A DNA stretch of 64,000 bases from Neovahlkampfia damariscottae (lineage: Eukaryota > Heterolobosea > Selenaionea > Neovahlkampfiida > Neovahlkampfiidae): NCBI GenBank assembly GCA_016618085.1, contig JABLTG010000051.1, positions 1 through 64,000 on the forward strand. Reading direction: 5' to 3'. The notes under the pieces are model-generated. The model saw only the letters and a program-made list of their open reading frames with translations, searched no databases and was not told the DNA's origin. The position numbers and the translations under genes are program-made. Shown in pieces: positions 10,701 through 22,367 of the stretch. The first letter of the stretch is position 1. Each line of letters opens with the position of its first letter.

Positions 10701-10977
10701 ATGTCCAGTCTCGATCCAAATCGAAAGAAAAAAATTGATTTAAAAAATAAATTAAATCCTGTACCATCATATTTAAGTACAGAGAATAAACAAAGAGGTA
10801 AGACTTTAAAATGAATCTTATACTAAAAAAATATAAATAGGTATTTACTCATTTTTAAAATATTTACTTTAATAAGGGGATTCTCCTATGCCTACTTCAA
10901 ATGAAATAAATCAAGCTTCAAAAGTTGATACAAAAAAGACTGAAAAAAATATAAAAGAGATTAAACCAGATGAATAA
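10701..10977 (+). CDS. Small basic hypothetical protein with a split intron
   Basis: Predicted 65 residues starting MSSLDPNRKKKIDLKNKL; I do not recognise it. The coding exons 10701-10797 and 10877-10977 join in frame across a 79-nt intervening sequence. Taken alone that would be the longest intron in the window. It contains ATAG|GTAT at 10840/10841, which divides it into 43-nt and 36-nt units, each with its own GT and AG. A CCAAT box lies at 10675-10679. Its reality rests on the clean splice structure and promoter position; no domain supports it. Confidence 0.5.
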
Positions 10978-11104
10978 AATTTTATTGTATCATTTATAAA
11001 ATGAACAAAAAAAGAAGAAAAAAAAAAAATAATTTCAACACATTTTTAAAACTATCGAAAATTATTATCCAATCAAACAGTTTTAAAAAAATCAACGTAG
11101 GAAT

Positions 11105-12224
11105 ATGAGTAAGTCAGGTATTCAAGTGCCAAATGATGTATCATCTGTGTTTAATCAAGTTCGTCAAGAAGAAAAAGTGAGATGGTTACAATTAGTTATT
11201 GAAGAAGAAACTATTAAAATTACAAACCAAAGAGATGTTACAGACTCATTTGAAGATGATTATAATTCTTTATCAGAAGCAGTTGATGGTCCTTGTTATT
11301 TTGTGTTTAGATTAGATGAAAAGAATCTTTCAGGTAATAGGTAAGAAGTTTATGTTTTATTTAAAAAATAAAAGATGGCTTTTAATATGGTACGTACCAG
11401 ATAGTTCAAAAGTTAAACAAAAAATGTTATATTCATCAACACTTGAAACAGTTAAAAAGGATTTAGGTAACTCATATTTTGAAGGTGATCATCATACTTC
11501 TTTAAAATCAGAGTTATCCTTTGAAAACTTTTCATGGGAATCAAAAGGAGATCGTCAAAAACATCTTGAAGAGATTATGACTAATGATGAAAGACAAGTT
11601 AAAGAAGAAAAACAAGAAAGTGCTTCTTTTACAACTATTTCATCTTCAGGTGTTAGAGGTGTAACATTTCCAATTACAGATGATGCAAAAGAATCAATGA
11701 CATCAGGAGAAGAAATTATTGTTTTAAAAATTGAAGATGAAACTATTCAATTAGATTTTAAAGGTAAATGTTCAATTGAAGAAATATCTACAAAAATTGA
11801 ATCCACTTTACCACGTTTCATTTTTTGGAAATATCAACATACTTTTGAAAATGAACAATTATCAACTTTATGTAACTATATATATATCTTTATTTTAACA
11901 CTTTTAGTTTTTATTTATTCTTGTCCAACAAGTTCAAAAGTTAAACAAAGAGTATTATTGTTGCATAATAATATTAACTATTTTTAATTAGATGGTTTAT
12001 TCTTCAAGTAAATCAGCAATGTTAAAATATGCATCTGAATTTGGTTTAACTATTGATCAAAATGTAATATCATTATTAATATTGTTAAATATCTTTGTTT
12101 TTAGTTAGAAGTATCTGATGTTTCTGACTTGGATTATGAACTTTTACATTATTATGTTCATCCAAAAAAAGTAGAAGAAGTAACATTTAAAAAACCAACA
12201 AGACCAGGAAAGAAAAAAAAATAA
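11105..12224 (+). CDS. Twinfilin (two ADF-H domains)
   Basis: Predicted 322 residues with introns at 11341-11374, 11872-11907, 11952-11991 and 12064-12104. It has two actin-depolymerising-factor homology domains. The first covers about residues 1-145 (VSSVFNQVR, then WLLIWYVPDSSKVKQKMLYSS), the second residues 175-310 (FIYSCPTSSKVKQRMVYSSSK, then YELLHYYVHPKK). The motif P-x-S-S-K-V-K-x-K-M-x-Y-S-S is the diagnostic actin-binding helix. The C-terminus GKKKK is basic, like the capping-protein and phosphoinositide-binding tail of twinfilin. The family sequesters actin monomers and caps filament ends. Its stop lies 4 bp from the stop of the convergent mL43 gene. Confidence 0.92.
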
Positions 12225-12228
12225 ACAT

Positions 12229-12699
12229 TTATTCTTGTTCAATTTTTGGTCCAATATTTGAATATTTTCGAAATATTTCATCATTCCATACACCTTGAAT
12301 ACTTGGATTACTAGATTTATTACTTTTGATTTTTTTTGATTTTTCACCACATTGACTTCTTATTTCTATAATAAATTTAAAATTATTACTTTTATTTTTT
12401 TACCATATAAAATTTGTTCAACTTCTTTTTCTGTTTTATTTTTTAAACTTTGTGTCATATTTCTACCATTCATAAATTCACCTTGAACATATGGATTTTG
12501 ATTTCTTCTTAATTGACATATAAATTTTATATGTGGATGTAACTTTGCAAACTCAAATAAACCACCATTATTTACAAAATTTTTTGTTGCTTCACTACTT
12601 TTACTTTTATCACAAAAATGTAAAACAAATGTTTTTAATTGCCAAACACCTAATTGTTTTTAATATTTCTTCAAATGTTTTGTTACCTCTAATTGACAT
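12229..12699 (-). CDS. MRPL43: Mitochondrial large-subunit ribosomal protein mL43
   Basis: Predicted 131 residues with introns at 12650-12686 and 12366-12403. The spliced N-terminus MSIRGVWQLKTFVLHFCD followed by KSKSSEATKNFV matches mL43, with a variant of the usual GGSSRG loop. Later, FICQLRRNQNPYVQGEFMNG matches the R-R-x-x-x-P-x-x-x-G-E-Y core. The last 40 residues extend beyond the human protein. The first exon encodes only MSIRG, so the start depends on splicing; this start gives the conserved M-S-x-R-G N-terminus. The gene is convergent with twinfilin, with just 4 bp between the stop codons. Confidence 0.85.
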
Positions 12700-12783
12700 T
12701 TCGTTGGTTGAATTGAAAAAGAAAGATGATTGGTCAAAAAATAAATGTTAATTATTATCAATTTAGATGAATATTGATAAACT

Positions 12784-15700
12784 TTAAATATTTATTTCAT
12801 TATTCAAAAAATATTTAAAAGTACAAAGAGGACATGAATTATTTGAAACATTTTTTTGATAATCATTTTGTAAAATTAAAAATGAATTTAAATATTTTTG
12901 ATTTGAATTATTTAATATAATTTCTTTAATTTTTGATCTAAAATCAATTAAAATTTTATCTTTAAATTCATTTAAATCAAATTGATGACCACATGTAAAT
13001 ATTTTTATATTATTTGATTTTAAATTTAATATTTGTAAATGATCAAATTTTAAAATATCTTTTTCAATATTTTGAAATATTTGATGTTGTAAATTATCTT
13101 GTTGAAATGTAATTGAATTAACAACATTATTCATTGTATTATTGAATGATGATTCTTTTAAAAAATGTTTGGTAACTTTTAAAAAGAAATTATTTGAAAA
13201 ATTATTCATTAATATTTCATTTAAATAATCATCAAATAATAAAGAATATAATATTTTACCAAATATATTAAAATTTAATTCTTTTTCTAAATATTCAAAA
13301 TTTAATTTTTCTTCTTTCCAAAAATTAATTAAATTTAAAAATAATTTAATTTGATATTCAATTGATGAATTCTTTAAAATAATTTCTTCTAAATAATAAA
13401 TTATTTCATTTAAATTATTATTTAAATCTTTCTTTAATTTATAATATCTTAATTTAAATTGAAATGATTCAATATATTCTTCTTTATTTTTAAATATTAT
13501 TGATAAAATTAAATCATTCTTAAATTTATATGAATTTAAAATAAAAAAAGATTCAATATCTTTTATTTCTTTTAATGTCATTTTTGAACTTGAATTATTA
13601 TTTGATATTCTTGTATTATTATTTTGTGATTGATTTAAACAAATCTCTTGTAAATCTAAAATATTTAAATATAAATTTTCTAATTTCTCTTGATATAAAT
13701 CTGAGAATGATTTAAATTTAAATAAATAAAATAATAATGAAAATGAATAAATTTTAAAATTCAATTTATGAAACTTTTGAATAATTTTAATTAAAACATT
13801 TTCATCTTGTTGTTCTTCTTTTAAAAATGGTATTAAATAAATAAATTCATTTTCTAAATTATTTTTAAAATATTTATCAATTTTTTCTTCTTCTTCTTCT
13901 TCTTCTTTTATGGATGGATCAAAATATATTTGTAATTTTGATAAATTATCAATTATTATTTTTAATTTTAATATTGGATCATTTAATAATAATTTATATA
14001 ACTTTAAATGAATTAAAAAATAAATTGAATAATTATTTTCAATTAAAAAATTTAAATTTGATTCAATAATCATTATTTTATTAAATGAATTCATATTATT
14101 TAATACTTCAAATAAATATTTCATTTCATTTTTTTTATGACTAAATTGAATTACTTCATTAATTTTATTAATATTAATCAATTTTTCAATAATCTTTTTT
14201 GAATCAAAGTATTGATTGGATAATAAAAATGAATTTAATTTTTCATGATTATCTGTTAATATATATAAATCAAATAATAAATTTGATAATTCAATTCTAG
14301 TTGTATGTTGTAAAACTGTTGGATTTTTTAAAATAATTTCAATTTCATCAATAGATTGTTTATATCTTTTAATTGAAATTAATAATTTTATATATTTAAT
14401 TTGATCAATATTTGATAATTTAAATAAAGATATTGCATCATTTAATGTTGAATGATTAATATTATCATGTTGTGTAAGACTACTTTTAAATAATTCATTT
14501 CCAATTTTTTCGTATAAATTTAAAATATCTAAAGAGAATGTTTTACCAAATATTTCAGCTTTTTCTTTTTCATTTTGTTTTAATATTAAATTATAAAATA
14601 TTTCCTTTTTTGATTCTTTTTCAAATAATCTAAAAATAGATTGATTTGTAAAAATATAATAATCTTTTTCATTTAAATAAATAATCTGTTTTATAAATTC
14701 ATCATTATTTAATTTTATTTTTTGAAATAAAGAATTTAATTTCATTTTTGAATTAAATGAAGTTCCAGCTAATATTTTTGATATTATCCAAATCTCATTT
14801 TGATTCTTTTGAATTGAAAATAAAATTGAATCATTTTCATAAACCTTTTTTGTATTTTCATCTAATTGATAAATATATAACGGATATTTTGATTGATTTG
14901 GATCAAATATAGATAATTGTTTGTTTAATTTTGAAAATAATGAAATTAAATTTCCTTTTTTTTTATCTTTTATAACATTAATTTTACATGGATATAATTT
15001 AATAAAATCATTTAAAATTATTTTACAAAATTCATTTTGATTGGTCATTTCATTATTTGAATTAAATTGATTTAATAATATTTCATTTTCTTTATAAAAT
15101 TGAATTACATTTTTAAAATTATGAAATTCAAAATCAAATTGTTCTAATAATAATTTATAAAACTTTCCTTTTTTGGAATGAATTAAAATATAAGTAAAAC
15201 AACTATTTTTAAAATCTGTAATTAATTCAATCTTTTTAATTGATGTTTCAAATCCATTTAAAACTAAATCAACATTTTGAAGTTGTAAATTAAAAAATAT
15301 TAAACTTCCTTTTTCTGTTGAAATAATTAAATAATTATTTTCACCATCAAATGTTTTCCACCATAAACAATCCTATTAATATTTAATATTTAATTCATAT
15401 TACTGTCATTTCTGTACCTTTACTCTTTTCAATAATTTTCTTTTTTGAAATTAATTTAATATCTTCTCCTTCTCCTTCTTCTTCTTGTTGATCAAATTCT
15501 TTTAAAAAATTAAAATTCATTTCATTCTTTTGAAATGAAAATAAAGATGGAAATTCTTTTTCTTTTCCTTCTTTTCCTTCTTCTTCTTCTTCTTCTTCTT
15601 GTTTAAAATATTTTTTAACTGAAATAATATAAATCTTTCTATCATTGGTAACACATCCAATATACTTTCCATTTTCTTCAAATGAAATGCATGATACACC

Positions 15701-16126
15701 AATTTCATTATCTTTAAAATATGTTATTGTTTTATATAAACATTGTTTATTTTGATTCAAAATTAAAATTAAAATATCATTGGTCAATAAAATGGAGATT
15801 AAATTATTAGTTGAAATTATTTTTTTGAATTGTATTTTTTCGTCTCCTTCTCCTTCATATCCTAAAATATCTTCTTCTTCAATCATTGAAAAATAATCTT
15901 CATCCATTGTTTTAAAAAATGAATCATCCATATTTTTAGTTGTCTTTTTGGATCTGTTTGTATTCTTTTCATTCTTTTTTGATTCATTTGTATACCATTC
16001 TTCAGTTTCAATTTCATTCTTTTTTATGGTATAGTTTCCAACTGAAACTGAAAAGATTTTTTCAACATCAAAGATTTCATATTGATTTTTGTATTCTTCT
16101 TCTTCAATTATCTCTCCTTCTGTCAT
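12784..16126 (-). CDS. WD-propeller/alpha-solenoid protein with C-terminal zinc finger
   Basis: Predicted 1103 residues with one 31-nt intron (15373-15403). The first 350 residues have beta-propeller-like repeats (SCISFEENGKYIGCVTNDRKIYIIS; LIISTEKGSLIFFN), interrupted by acidic runs. Residues from about 400 on are helical repeat-like. The C-terminus has CGHQF and, about 50 residues later, CPLC, an incomplete RING-like zinc site. This propeller-solenoid-RING order is typical of HOPS/CORVET subunits such as Vps8 and Vps41 and of related coat proteins, so endolysosomal tethering is a reasonable inference. I could not assign a specific subunit. The start is taken at the internal ATG; the frame continues one codon pair upstream only to a GTG. 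Confidence 0.7.
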
Positions 16127-16301
16127 TGACACCAGGTGTTGAAAAGTTGATGAAATGATGAAAGATAATTGGTTGAAAATATTGGAACGTTAAAAAGAAC
16201 AATTGTAAAAGTGATCAAAATTCCAGGGTATAAGTTCTTCAATTTTCCGTTTAAAAAATCTCCGAACCAATCAATTTTCAAAAAGAATCCAACCAAAGAA
16301 A

Positions 16302-17715
16302 ATGGAAGAATACAGAAAAATGATGAGGGAAAAACAAGAAAAACAAAAACAAGAAAATCCTGAAAAGAAGAAGGATGAACCACCAAAGGGATTAGATACA
16401 AGTATTTAATTTCAAAAAAAACTATTAACCTCAAGTTAAACATCATGAGTGGAAAGCAGATAAAGTAGGATTTAATAATACCAAAGAACCAACATGGTTT
16501 AAAGAATTAAAAGATGGTACTGTTTTAACAGAAGAAGAATTTGATAAATTATTAAAAGAACATGAAAATGAAGAAGAAAAAATAACACCTGAAGATATTG
16601 AAATGATAAAAATACATTCTGAAAAAGTAGAATATCGTAAAAAATTAAAAGAAATGGAAAAAGAAAAAATAAAAAAAGAAAGAGAAGAAAAAAAAAAAGA
16701 GTTGGAAAATTTAAGAAAACAAAAACATATTGGAAAAAAAAAAGTAGAAAAAGAAGAAAAAAAATTATATTCTCCTTTACAAAAAGAACCAATATCACCA
16801 TTCTCTAAACCATGCATTATACAAATTAGAATGTTAGGTAAATATAAAAAGACTAAAAAAAAAAAATAGATGGAAGTATTAAAAGAGTTGAATTTCAAAC
16901 TGAAGATTTATTATCAAGAGTTTGTGAATATATATTAGAAATTGGTAAATTAGATGAAAATAATAAAGAAAAATATGAAACTGGTTTTTTAATATCAACA
17001 AACTTTCCAAAAAGAAAATTTACAATTGAAGAAATTGAAACATTAACTATTGAAAATACAAATTTAATGAGTCAAACATTAGTTATTGAATTAAGTTTAT
17101 CTAATGGATTTAAATTTAAAGAAAAACCAATTTATCAATATGTTGAATTAGTTGTACCAGATTGGAAATTAAAAGGTGATTCTTATGAAGGTAAAAATAA
17201 ATTATTAATTCAAATAAAAAATAGAAAAACAAAGATTTAAAGAAAAACAAAATAAAGAAGAAATAGAAAAAAAAAGAATTGAAAAAATTGAAAAAAAGAA
17301 AGAATTACAAAGAATAAGACAACAAATTGAATCAAATAAAAAAAATAAAAAAGGAAATGATATTAATATAAATAATACAATGATAATAAAAAAAGAAGAA
17401 AAAAAAGAAACAAAATTGAGAATAAGATTATTAGATGGTAAAATAATTAATCAAATTTATGATCCACAATCTACTATATATGATATATTTAAAGATTTAT
17501 TAAAAAAAGGATATATTATTTCAACAGATAGAATATTATTCTTTATGAATTTTCCAAGAAGAGAATTTAAATGGAATGAAAATATAATATTAAGAGATTC
17601 AGGTTTACATCCAAATGGTTCTTTAATTATTCAATATATTGAAAATAAAGGAAAAGTTACAAAATCAGATGATTCTTATCATAAAGATATGATTAATGAA
17701 ATAGAGCCTTATTAA
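16302..17715 (+). CDS. UBX/ubiquitin-like domain protein (probable Cdc48/p97 cofactor)
   Basis: Predicted 437 residues with introns at 16402-16435, 16838-16869 and 17191-17224. A charged coiled coil (about residues 70-145) is followed by two ubiquitin-like folds. The first is IIQIRMLDGSIKRVEF through TNFPKRKF, the second TKLRIRLLDGKI through NFPRREF and LHPNGSLIIQY. F-P-R-R-x-F and the L-x-P-x-x-x-L-I-I-Q ending are characteristic of UBX domains, which bind the p97 N-domain. The two domains are separated by another charged helix. Two UBX-like domains in one protein are uncommon. It is divergent from the WD/solenoid gene across 175 bp with ATTGG and CCAAT words. Confidence 0.8.
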
Positions 17716-18077
17716 ATATTTTTATTTTTCTTTTTCTTCTTGAATTATAAAAATATATTTATTCATCAAATATATAGTTAAATATTGAATAGATACTTGA
17801 AAATAATTAATAATACTCCTATAATTATTTACTTGGGAAAAATTTACGAAAAAAAATATTCATATTCTTTTCAAATTTCTTTTCTTTTTCTATTTCTAAT
17901 TCTTCTTCCTCTTGATACAGAAAGTTTAAAATGAATGACTTTATTTTTTGAAGTATGGTCATGGTTTGGATTTGAGATTGGGTTTGGTTTTGAGTTCACA
18001 AAAGTGACTGATTGGTTAACTCATAAACATAATACTAAATATAATACTAAAAATACAAAACTAAATATATTAATGAT
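17716..18077. other. Convergent intergenic spacer, no gene seen
   Basis: The 362 bp between the stop codons of the UBX and PTEN genes. It is AT-rich with one GT-rich stretch (about 17955-17998, TTTGG-containing words). There is no recognisable RNA gene or open frame. Confidence 0.5.
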
Positions 18078-20005
18078 TTATTCTACAGATTCAAAATAAA
18101 TGGATACTTCAAATAATTCTTGAAATATTTCACATTTTTTATCTTTCTTTGCACCACCATCTAATTCTTGTCCTTTTTTATGTAAAATTAAAAAGTTATC
18201 TTTTATCATATTTGTATTAAACCAAAAATGAAACATTTTTTCTTTTGCATCATAAAAATTAATTCTTACATCACCTGAAAGAATAACATCTCTTTCAAGT
18301 TCAAATATAGCAGATACTTCACCTTTTGTATATATTACTTTATCTTCATATTTAATTAAATTTTTATGATTTTCCTATCAAATATGATGTTATTAAAAAT
18401 ATTATAGAAATATATTACATTCCAATCATAAACTTCATTTTTTAAAAGTGATATTTTAAATGTTGGTGTACAACCACCAGGTGATGTTTCTGGAATAGTT
18501 GACCATTCAATTTTTGTTAAATTTAATTTTTTATCTTTTTTTGGAAATCCATTTTTTAAACATTCTTTTTTAATATAATTAAATGGGAATACATTATAAA
18601 TACCTTCATAATAATTAACATAACGAATTTGACTTGGAATAGTAACACCTTTTCCATCTAATGTTCTCTTTTTACCAAAATATTCAAGTGCTTCTTTTGC
18701 AGTTGAATAAATACCAGTGTGTAACAATATAGATGCAATCATTGTACCAGTTCTACCTTTACCTGCTTTACAATGAATTACTGCAACATTTTTATCATTT
18801 TGATCTAACCATCGAATAACATTTGCACAAAATGGTTTCATTAATACTAAAGGAGCTATAATATTTTTAAAATATAATTATTATTACGTGGATTATGATC
18901 TGGAAATGGAAATATTTCAACTCTTGATTTAAATTTTGAATGATCATATGATTTTTCTTCACATAAATTATAAATCATATAAGAATCAGGATGTTTCTCT
19001 TCAAAGAATTCAATAACTTGACTCATTGGATTTCTATATAATGCTTCTTTACCTTCAGAAGGTAATCCCATTGCAATTAATCTATCTGTAACATAAGTTA
19101 AATCTAAATCATATCCTGATTCTTGAAATCTCTTTTTCTTTTTTGAAACTAATCCTCTTATAAAATCAGTAACTCTTAAAAATCCATCACCTGATTTATC
19201 ACCTGTACCACCTGTACCTGCACCACCTGGAAGTAAACTAAATGATCTTGAAGAACGTACAGGTCTTTGTAATAAACTATTTAAAAGTATTAAATTATTT
19301 TATCTATTTTTATACCTTTGAGATCTTTCTCTTGGATTCTTTTTTGCAAATCTTTTAACTGCTTTATCTATTATTTCTACCCATGCATATACTTCATCAT
19401 GATCTTCAACATATAATTGATATACCCTATTTGAGTTATTGACTGAAATATTAAATTCATAATGAACTATTCCTTTGATTTTAGTTTCTCCTCTTACAAA
19501 ATAAACTTCTTTTATATTAACTAATTCAATAGATCCATTTGGTTGACTCATTTCCTATTTTTTTTTTTAAAACTATGTTATTTGTTGGTCCTACTGCTTC
19601 GTTCTTTCCATATGAAATCTCTTTATTGTTCAATTGAAACCATCTTTTTTTAACAGCTTTGTTAACATCTCCTTTTTTATATAAATATCCTGATTTTTCA
19701 AGAACCATATTCTCTTCGTTATCAATGGATTCTTCGTTTGAAACTTGTACTTCTGAAACTTCAACTTTTTCAAGTTGTCCATCATTTTCAAATTTCTTCT
19801 CTTCTTTATTTTCGTCTGTCTTTTCTTCAATAAATTCAACAGTTTTTTCGTTTTCAACTTTTTCAGTGGAAGTATTCTCTCCACCATTCATGTTTATATC
19901 TTCTACTGATTCAATAACATTCACTTGTTTTGATTCATCATTAACTTCTTCATTAACTGTCTCAATTACTTCTTTAGTTTTGACGTTTTCTTCTTCTTGT
20001 GACAT
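18078..20005 (-). CDS. PTEN: PH domain-PTEN phosphatase-C2 fusion
   Basis: Predicted 590 residues with introns at 19555-19594, 19277-19315, 18856-18887 and 18375-18418. Order: acidic tail (1-115); PH domain (about 118-230: SGYLYKKG, KKRWFQLNN, YQLYVEDHDEVYAWVEII); linker; then the PTEN phosphatase (GYDLDLTYVTDRLIAMGLPS, FPFPDHNPP, P-loop HCKAGKGRTG). The C2 domain follows, from IPETSPGGCTPTF to the end. The P-loop keeps Cys, both Lys and Arg of PTEN, so it should dephosphorylate PtdIns(3,4,5)P3 at the membrane. Human PTEN has no PH domain and uses a short N-terminal PIP2-binding motif; here the PH domain probably supplies membrane targeting. The intron at 19555 begins inside an apparent longer open frame; splicing is needed to link the two halves of the PH domain. 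Confidence 0.9.
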
Positions 20006-20128
20006 GCTTGTATCTGATTGGATGAAAAAATAAACGGAAAATAATTATCATAAAATGATCACAAACAATGATTTATTTCAATGATGATGGAATATTTTAA
20101 ACAATAATTTTATCCAATAAAATCAAAG

Positions 20129-20440
20129 ATGTACAAATACCAAAAGAAAACAGAACCATTCAAAAAACCAAGAGAGTTTTATTTTGAACAACCAAAGTAT
20201 TTTACCAATGAAGAAATATTAAAAAAAGAAATGGAGTTTAGAGAAAAACAAAATGAAGTTGATCCTGATTCAAATTATTTCCAAGAATATGAAGAAGAAG
20301 AAGAAGAAATAGAAGAAGAAATAGAAGAAGAAGATGATGATGAAGAAGAAGAATATGAAGGAAGAATAGATTCTATTGAAGATACATTGGATATGTTGGA
20401 AGAAATGGTTCAAGATGGAGAGGATTCAATTGAATGGTGA
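20129..20440 (+). CDS. Small acidic hypothetical protein
   Basis: Single exon, 103 residues. The N-terminus is basic-aromatic (MYKYQKKTEPFKKPREFYF), then a long Glu/Asp run (about residues 52-78) and a helical C-terminus ending SIEW. I do not recognise a family. It is divergent from PTEN over 123 bp that carry ATTGG and CCAAT words (CCAAT at 20115-20119, 14 bp from the ATG), which supports a real gene. Confidence 0.5.
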   Translation: MYKYQKKTEPFKKPREFYFEQPKYFTNEEILKKEMEFREKQNEVDPDSNYFQEYEEEEEEIEEEIEEEDDDEEEEYEGRIDSIEDTLDMLEEMVQDGEDSIEW

Positions 20441-20526
20441 ATAAATATTTTCAATTTCATTTTCACCAATCAATTTCTTACACGTTGGTTAAATTTAACA
20501 CACATAACTGAATTTGGTGAATTCAA

Positions 20527-22287
20527 ATGAATGAAAGTGTTGTATTAGTTGAATTAATAGCACCAGATGAAAATAATGAGTATTCAAAACTACATAGTTT
20601 TAGTTTAAAGAATGGAAAGAATATAAAATTAAGTTCAAGTGGAATTATATTAAATCAAGAAAGTGGAATTATATTAATAAGTGGAAATTTATTTTATTCA
20701 TTTCTAAATAATAATAATGAAATAATAAAAGATGTTAAATTTAATGTTCATTTTGATTTTGAACAACAAGAAAAGATTGAAGGAAAGTTAATTAAAATAT
20801 TATATTCAAATTCAGTTGATAAATGGGTATCACAAATATGTTCAGGTTCATCTGAATGGTTTTGGTAATTTCTATTTTTTATTTCTAATCTTTCTCTATT
20901 AGGTATATATATTTATATTTTAATATATTTAGTGGATGGAAAGATCAATCTAATATATCACCAAGTTTATTTGGTATTCTAAAATTAAATAAAAAAATTA
21001 AAAAGAAAATTAAAAATTTAAAATTTAAAAGAGAAATAAAAAAAGGAGAAGAAATATTAATTATTGGTAGTCCATTTGGAATCATTTCAAAATTAAATTT
21101 TAAAAATAATTATTCAAAAGGTATTATTAGTAATATTATTGGAAAATCAAAGAATCATTTTATTATTACAGATGGTAGAATATTACCTGGAAATGAAGGT
21201 GGTGGTATTTTTAATAAAAATGAAGAATTAATATCTATTTGTACAATACCTTTAAAAAGAAGAGATATTTCAATTGAATTAAATTTAGGTATTTGTTTAT
21301 TAGATTTATATTTTGATGAAATTAAATTATTCTTAAATTTTAATCAAAATAATATTATTAATCCAATGATTAATATTATTGGTGGATTAAATGATATCCA
21401 TCAAATAGATATAGAATCCAATTCACTCATATCTATTAATAATCAATTCAAAAATACAAAAAATAGTTTAGCATTAATTCATATTGGATATTCTTGGTCA
21501 TCTGGTATTATTATTAGTGATAATGGATGTACAAAAAATGAATAGATTTTTAATTTCTTTAGATATTTTAACTAATGCACATTTAATTAAACCATTTTTA
21601 AATTTTAAAACATTTAAATTAAAAGATAATTTTTTTATTACAATCAAATTAGAAGAAGATGAATTAAATAAATATTATGATGGTGAATTAATATTTATTT
21701 CAATGGGTATTTTAGATTTAGCAATTTTAAAAATTAAAAATAAATTAAAATATAAATTAAATTTTATTGATTTAAAAAAGAAAAAAGAAATAAAAAAAGG
21801 AGAAGATATTTATGTTATTGGTTATCCTTTATTTAATCCAAATTCAAATATATCATCAACTATAACTAAAGGTATTCTATCAAATATTTGTAATATAAAT
21901 AAAAATGAACCATGTTTATTACAATCAACAGCAATGGTACATCAAGGAAATTCAGGTGGTATTTTATTAAATAAAGATGGTATGTTTTTAGGTATAATTA
22001 CAAGTAATTTAAAATTTAAAGAAAATGATGAAATTGAAACATTAATACCATCTGTTAATTTTTCAATACCAATTCATCAATTAAATTTAATTTATTCTTT
22101 TTTAAATGATGGAAATATGAATCATTTATTAAAATTTAATAAATTTAATAAAAAATTAAAAAATATTTGGGAATTTAATGATCAAGATGATGATGATGAT
22201 GATACTAATGATGATTTAAAGAATTTAAAATTTTTGAAATTTATAAAAAGTTTAGAAAATGAAGAATTTAAAGAAAGTAAACTTTAG
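20527..22287 (+). CDS. TYSND1: Peroxisomal processing protease TYSND1/DEG15
   Basis: Predicted 552 residues; introns 20865-20932 (divisible as 20865-20902 plus 20903-20932) and 21529-21562. It is a trypsin-like Deg/HtrA-family protease that removes leader peptides from PTS2 and other peroxisomal enzymes. The catalytic triad is visible in the second half: His in YILTNAHLI, Asp in ILDLAIL, Ser in HQGNSGGIL. The first half has a degenerate protease-like fold, as in TYSND1. The protein ends ESKL, so SKL is a canonical PTS1 recognised by PEX5. The His-motif is only intact after removal of the 34-nt intron. The gene is convergent with Cdc20, 80 bp away. Confidence 0.88.
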
Positions 22288-22367
22288 ATTTTGAATACCT
22301 AGCTATTCAGAAATATAGTAATAATCAATATAACTTATAGAAATATAAATCATCAAAAATATATTTT

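Noticed and set aside
17955-17998. TTTGG-rich stretch as an internal telomere repeat
   Set aside because: Only irregular GT-rich words are present, without tandem hexamers.
19555-19576. 19-22-nt intron in PTEN
   Set aside because: A GT further upstream gives a 40-nt intron that joins the PH domain halves in frame.
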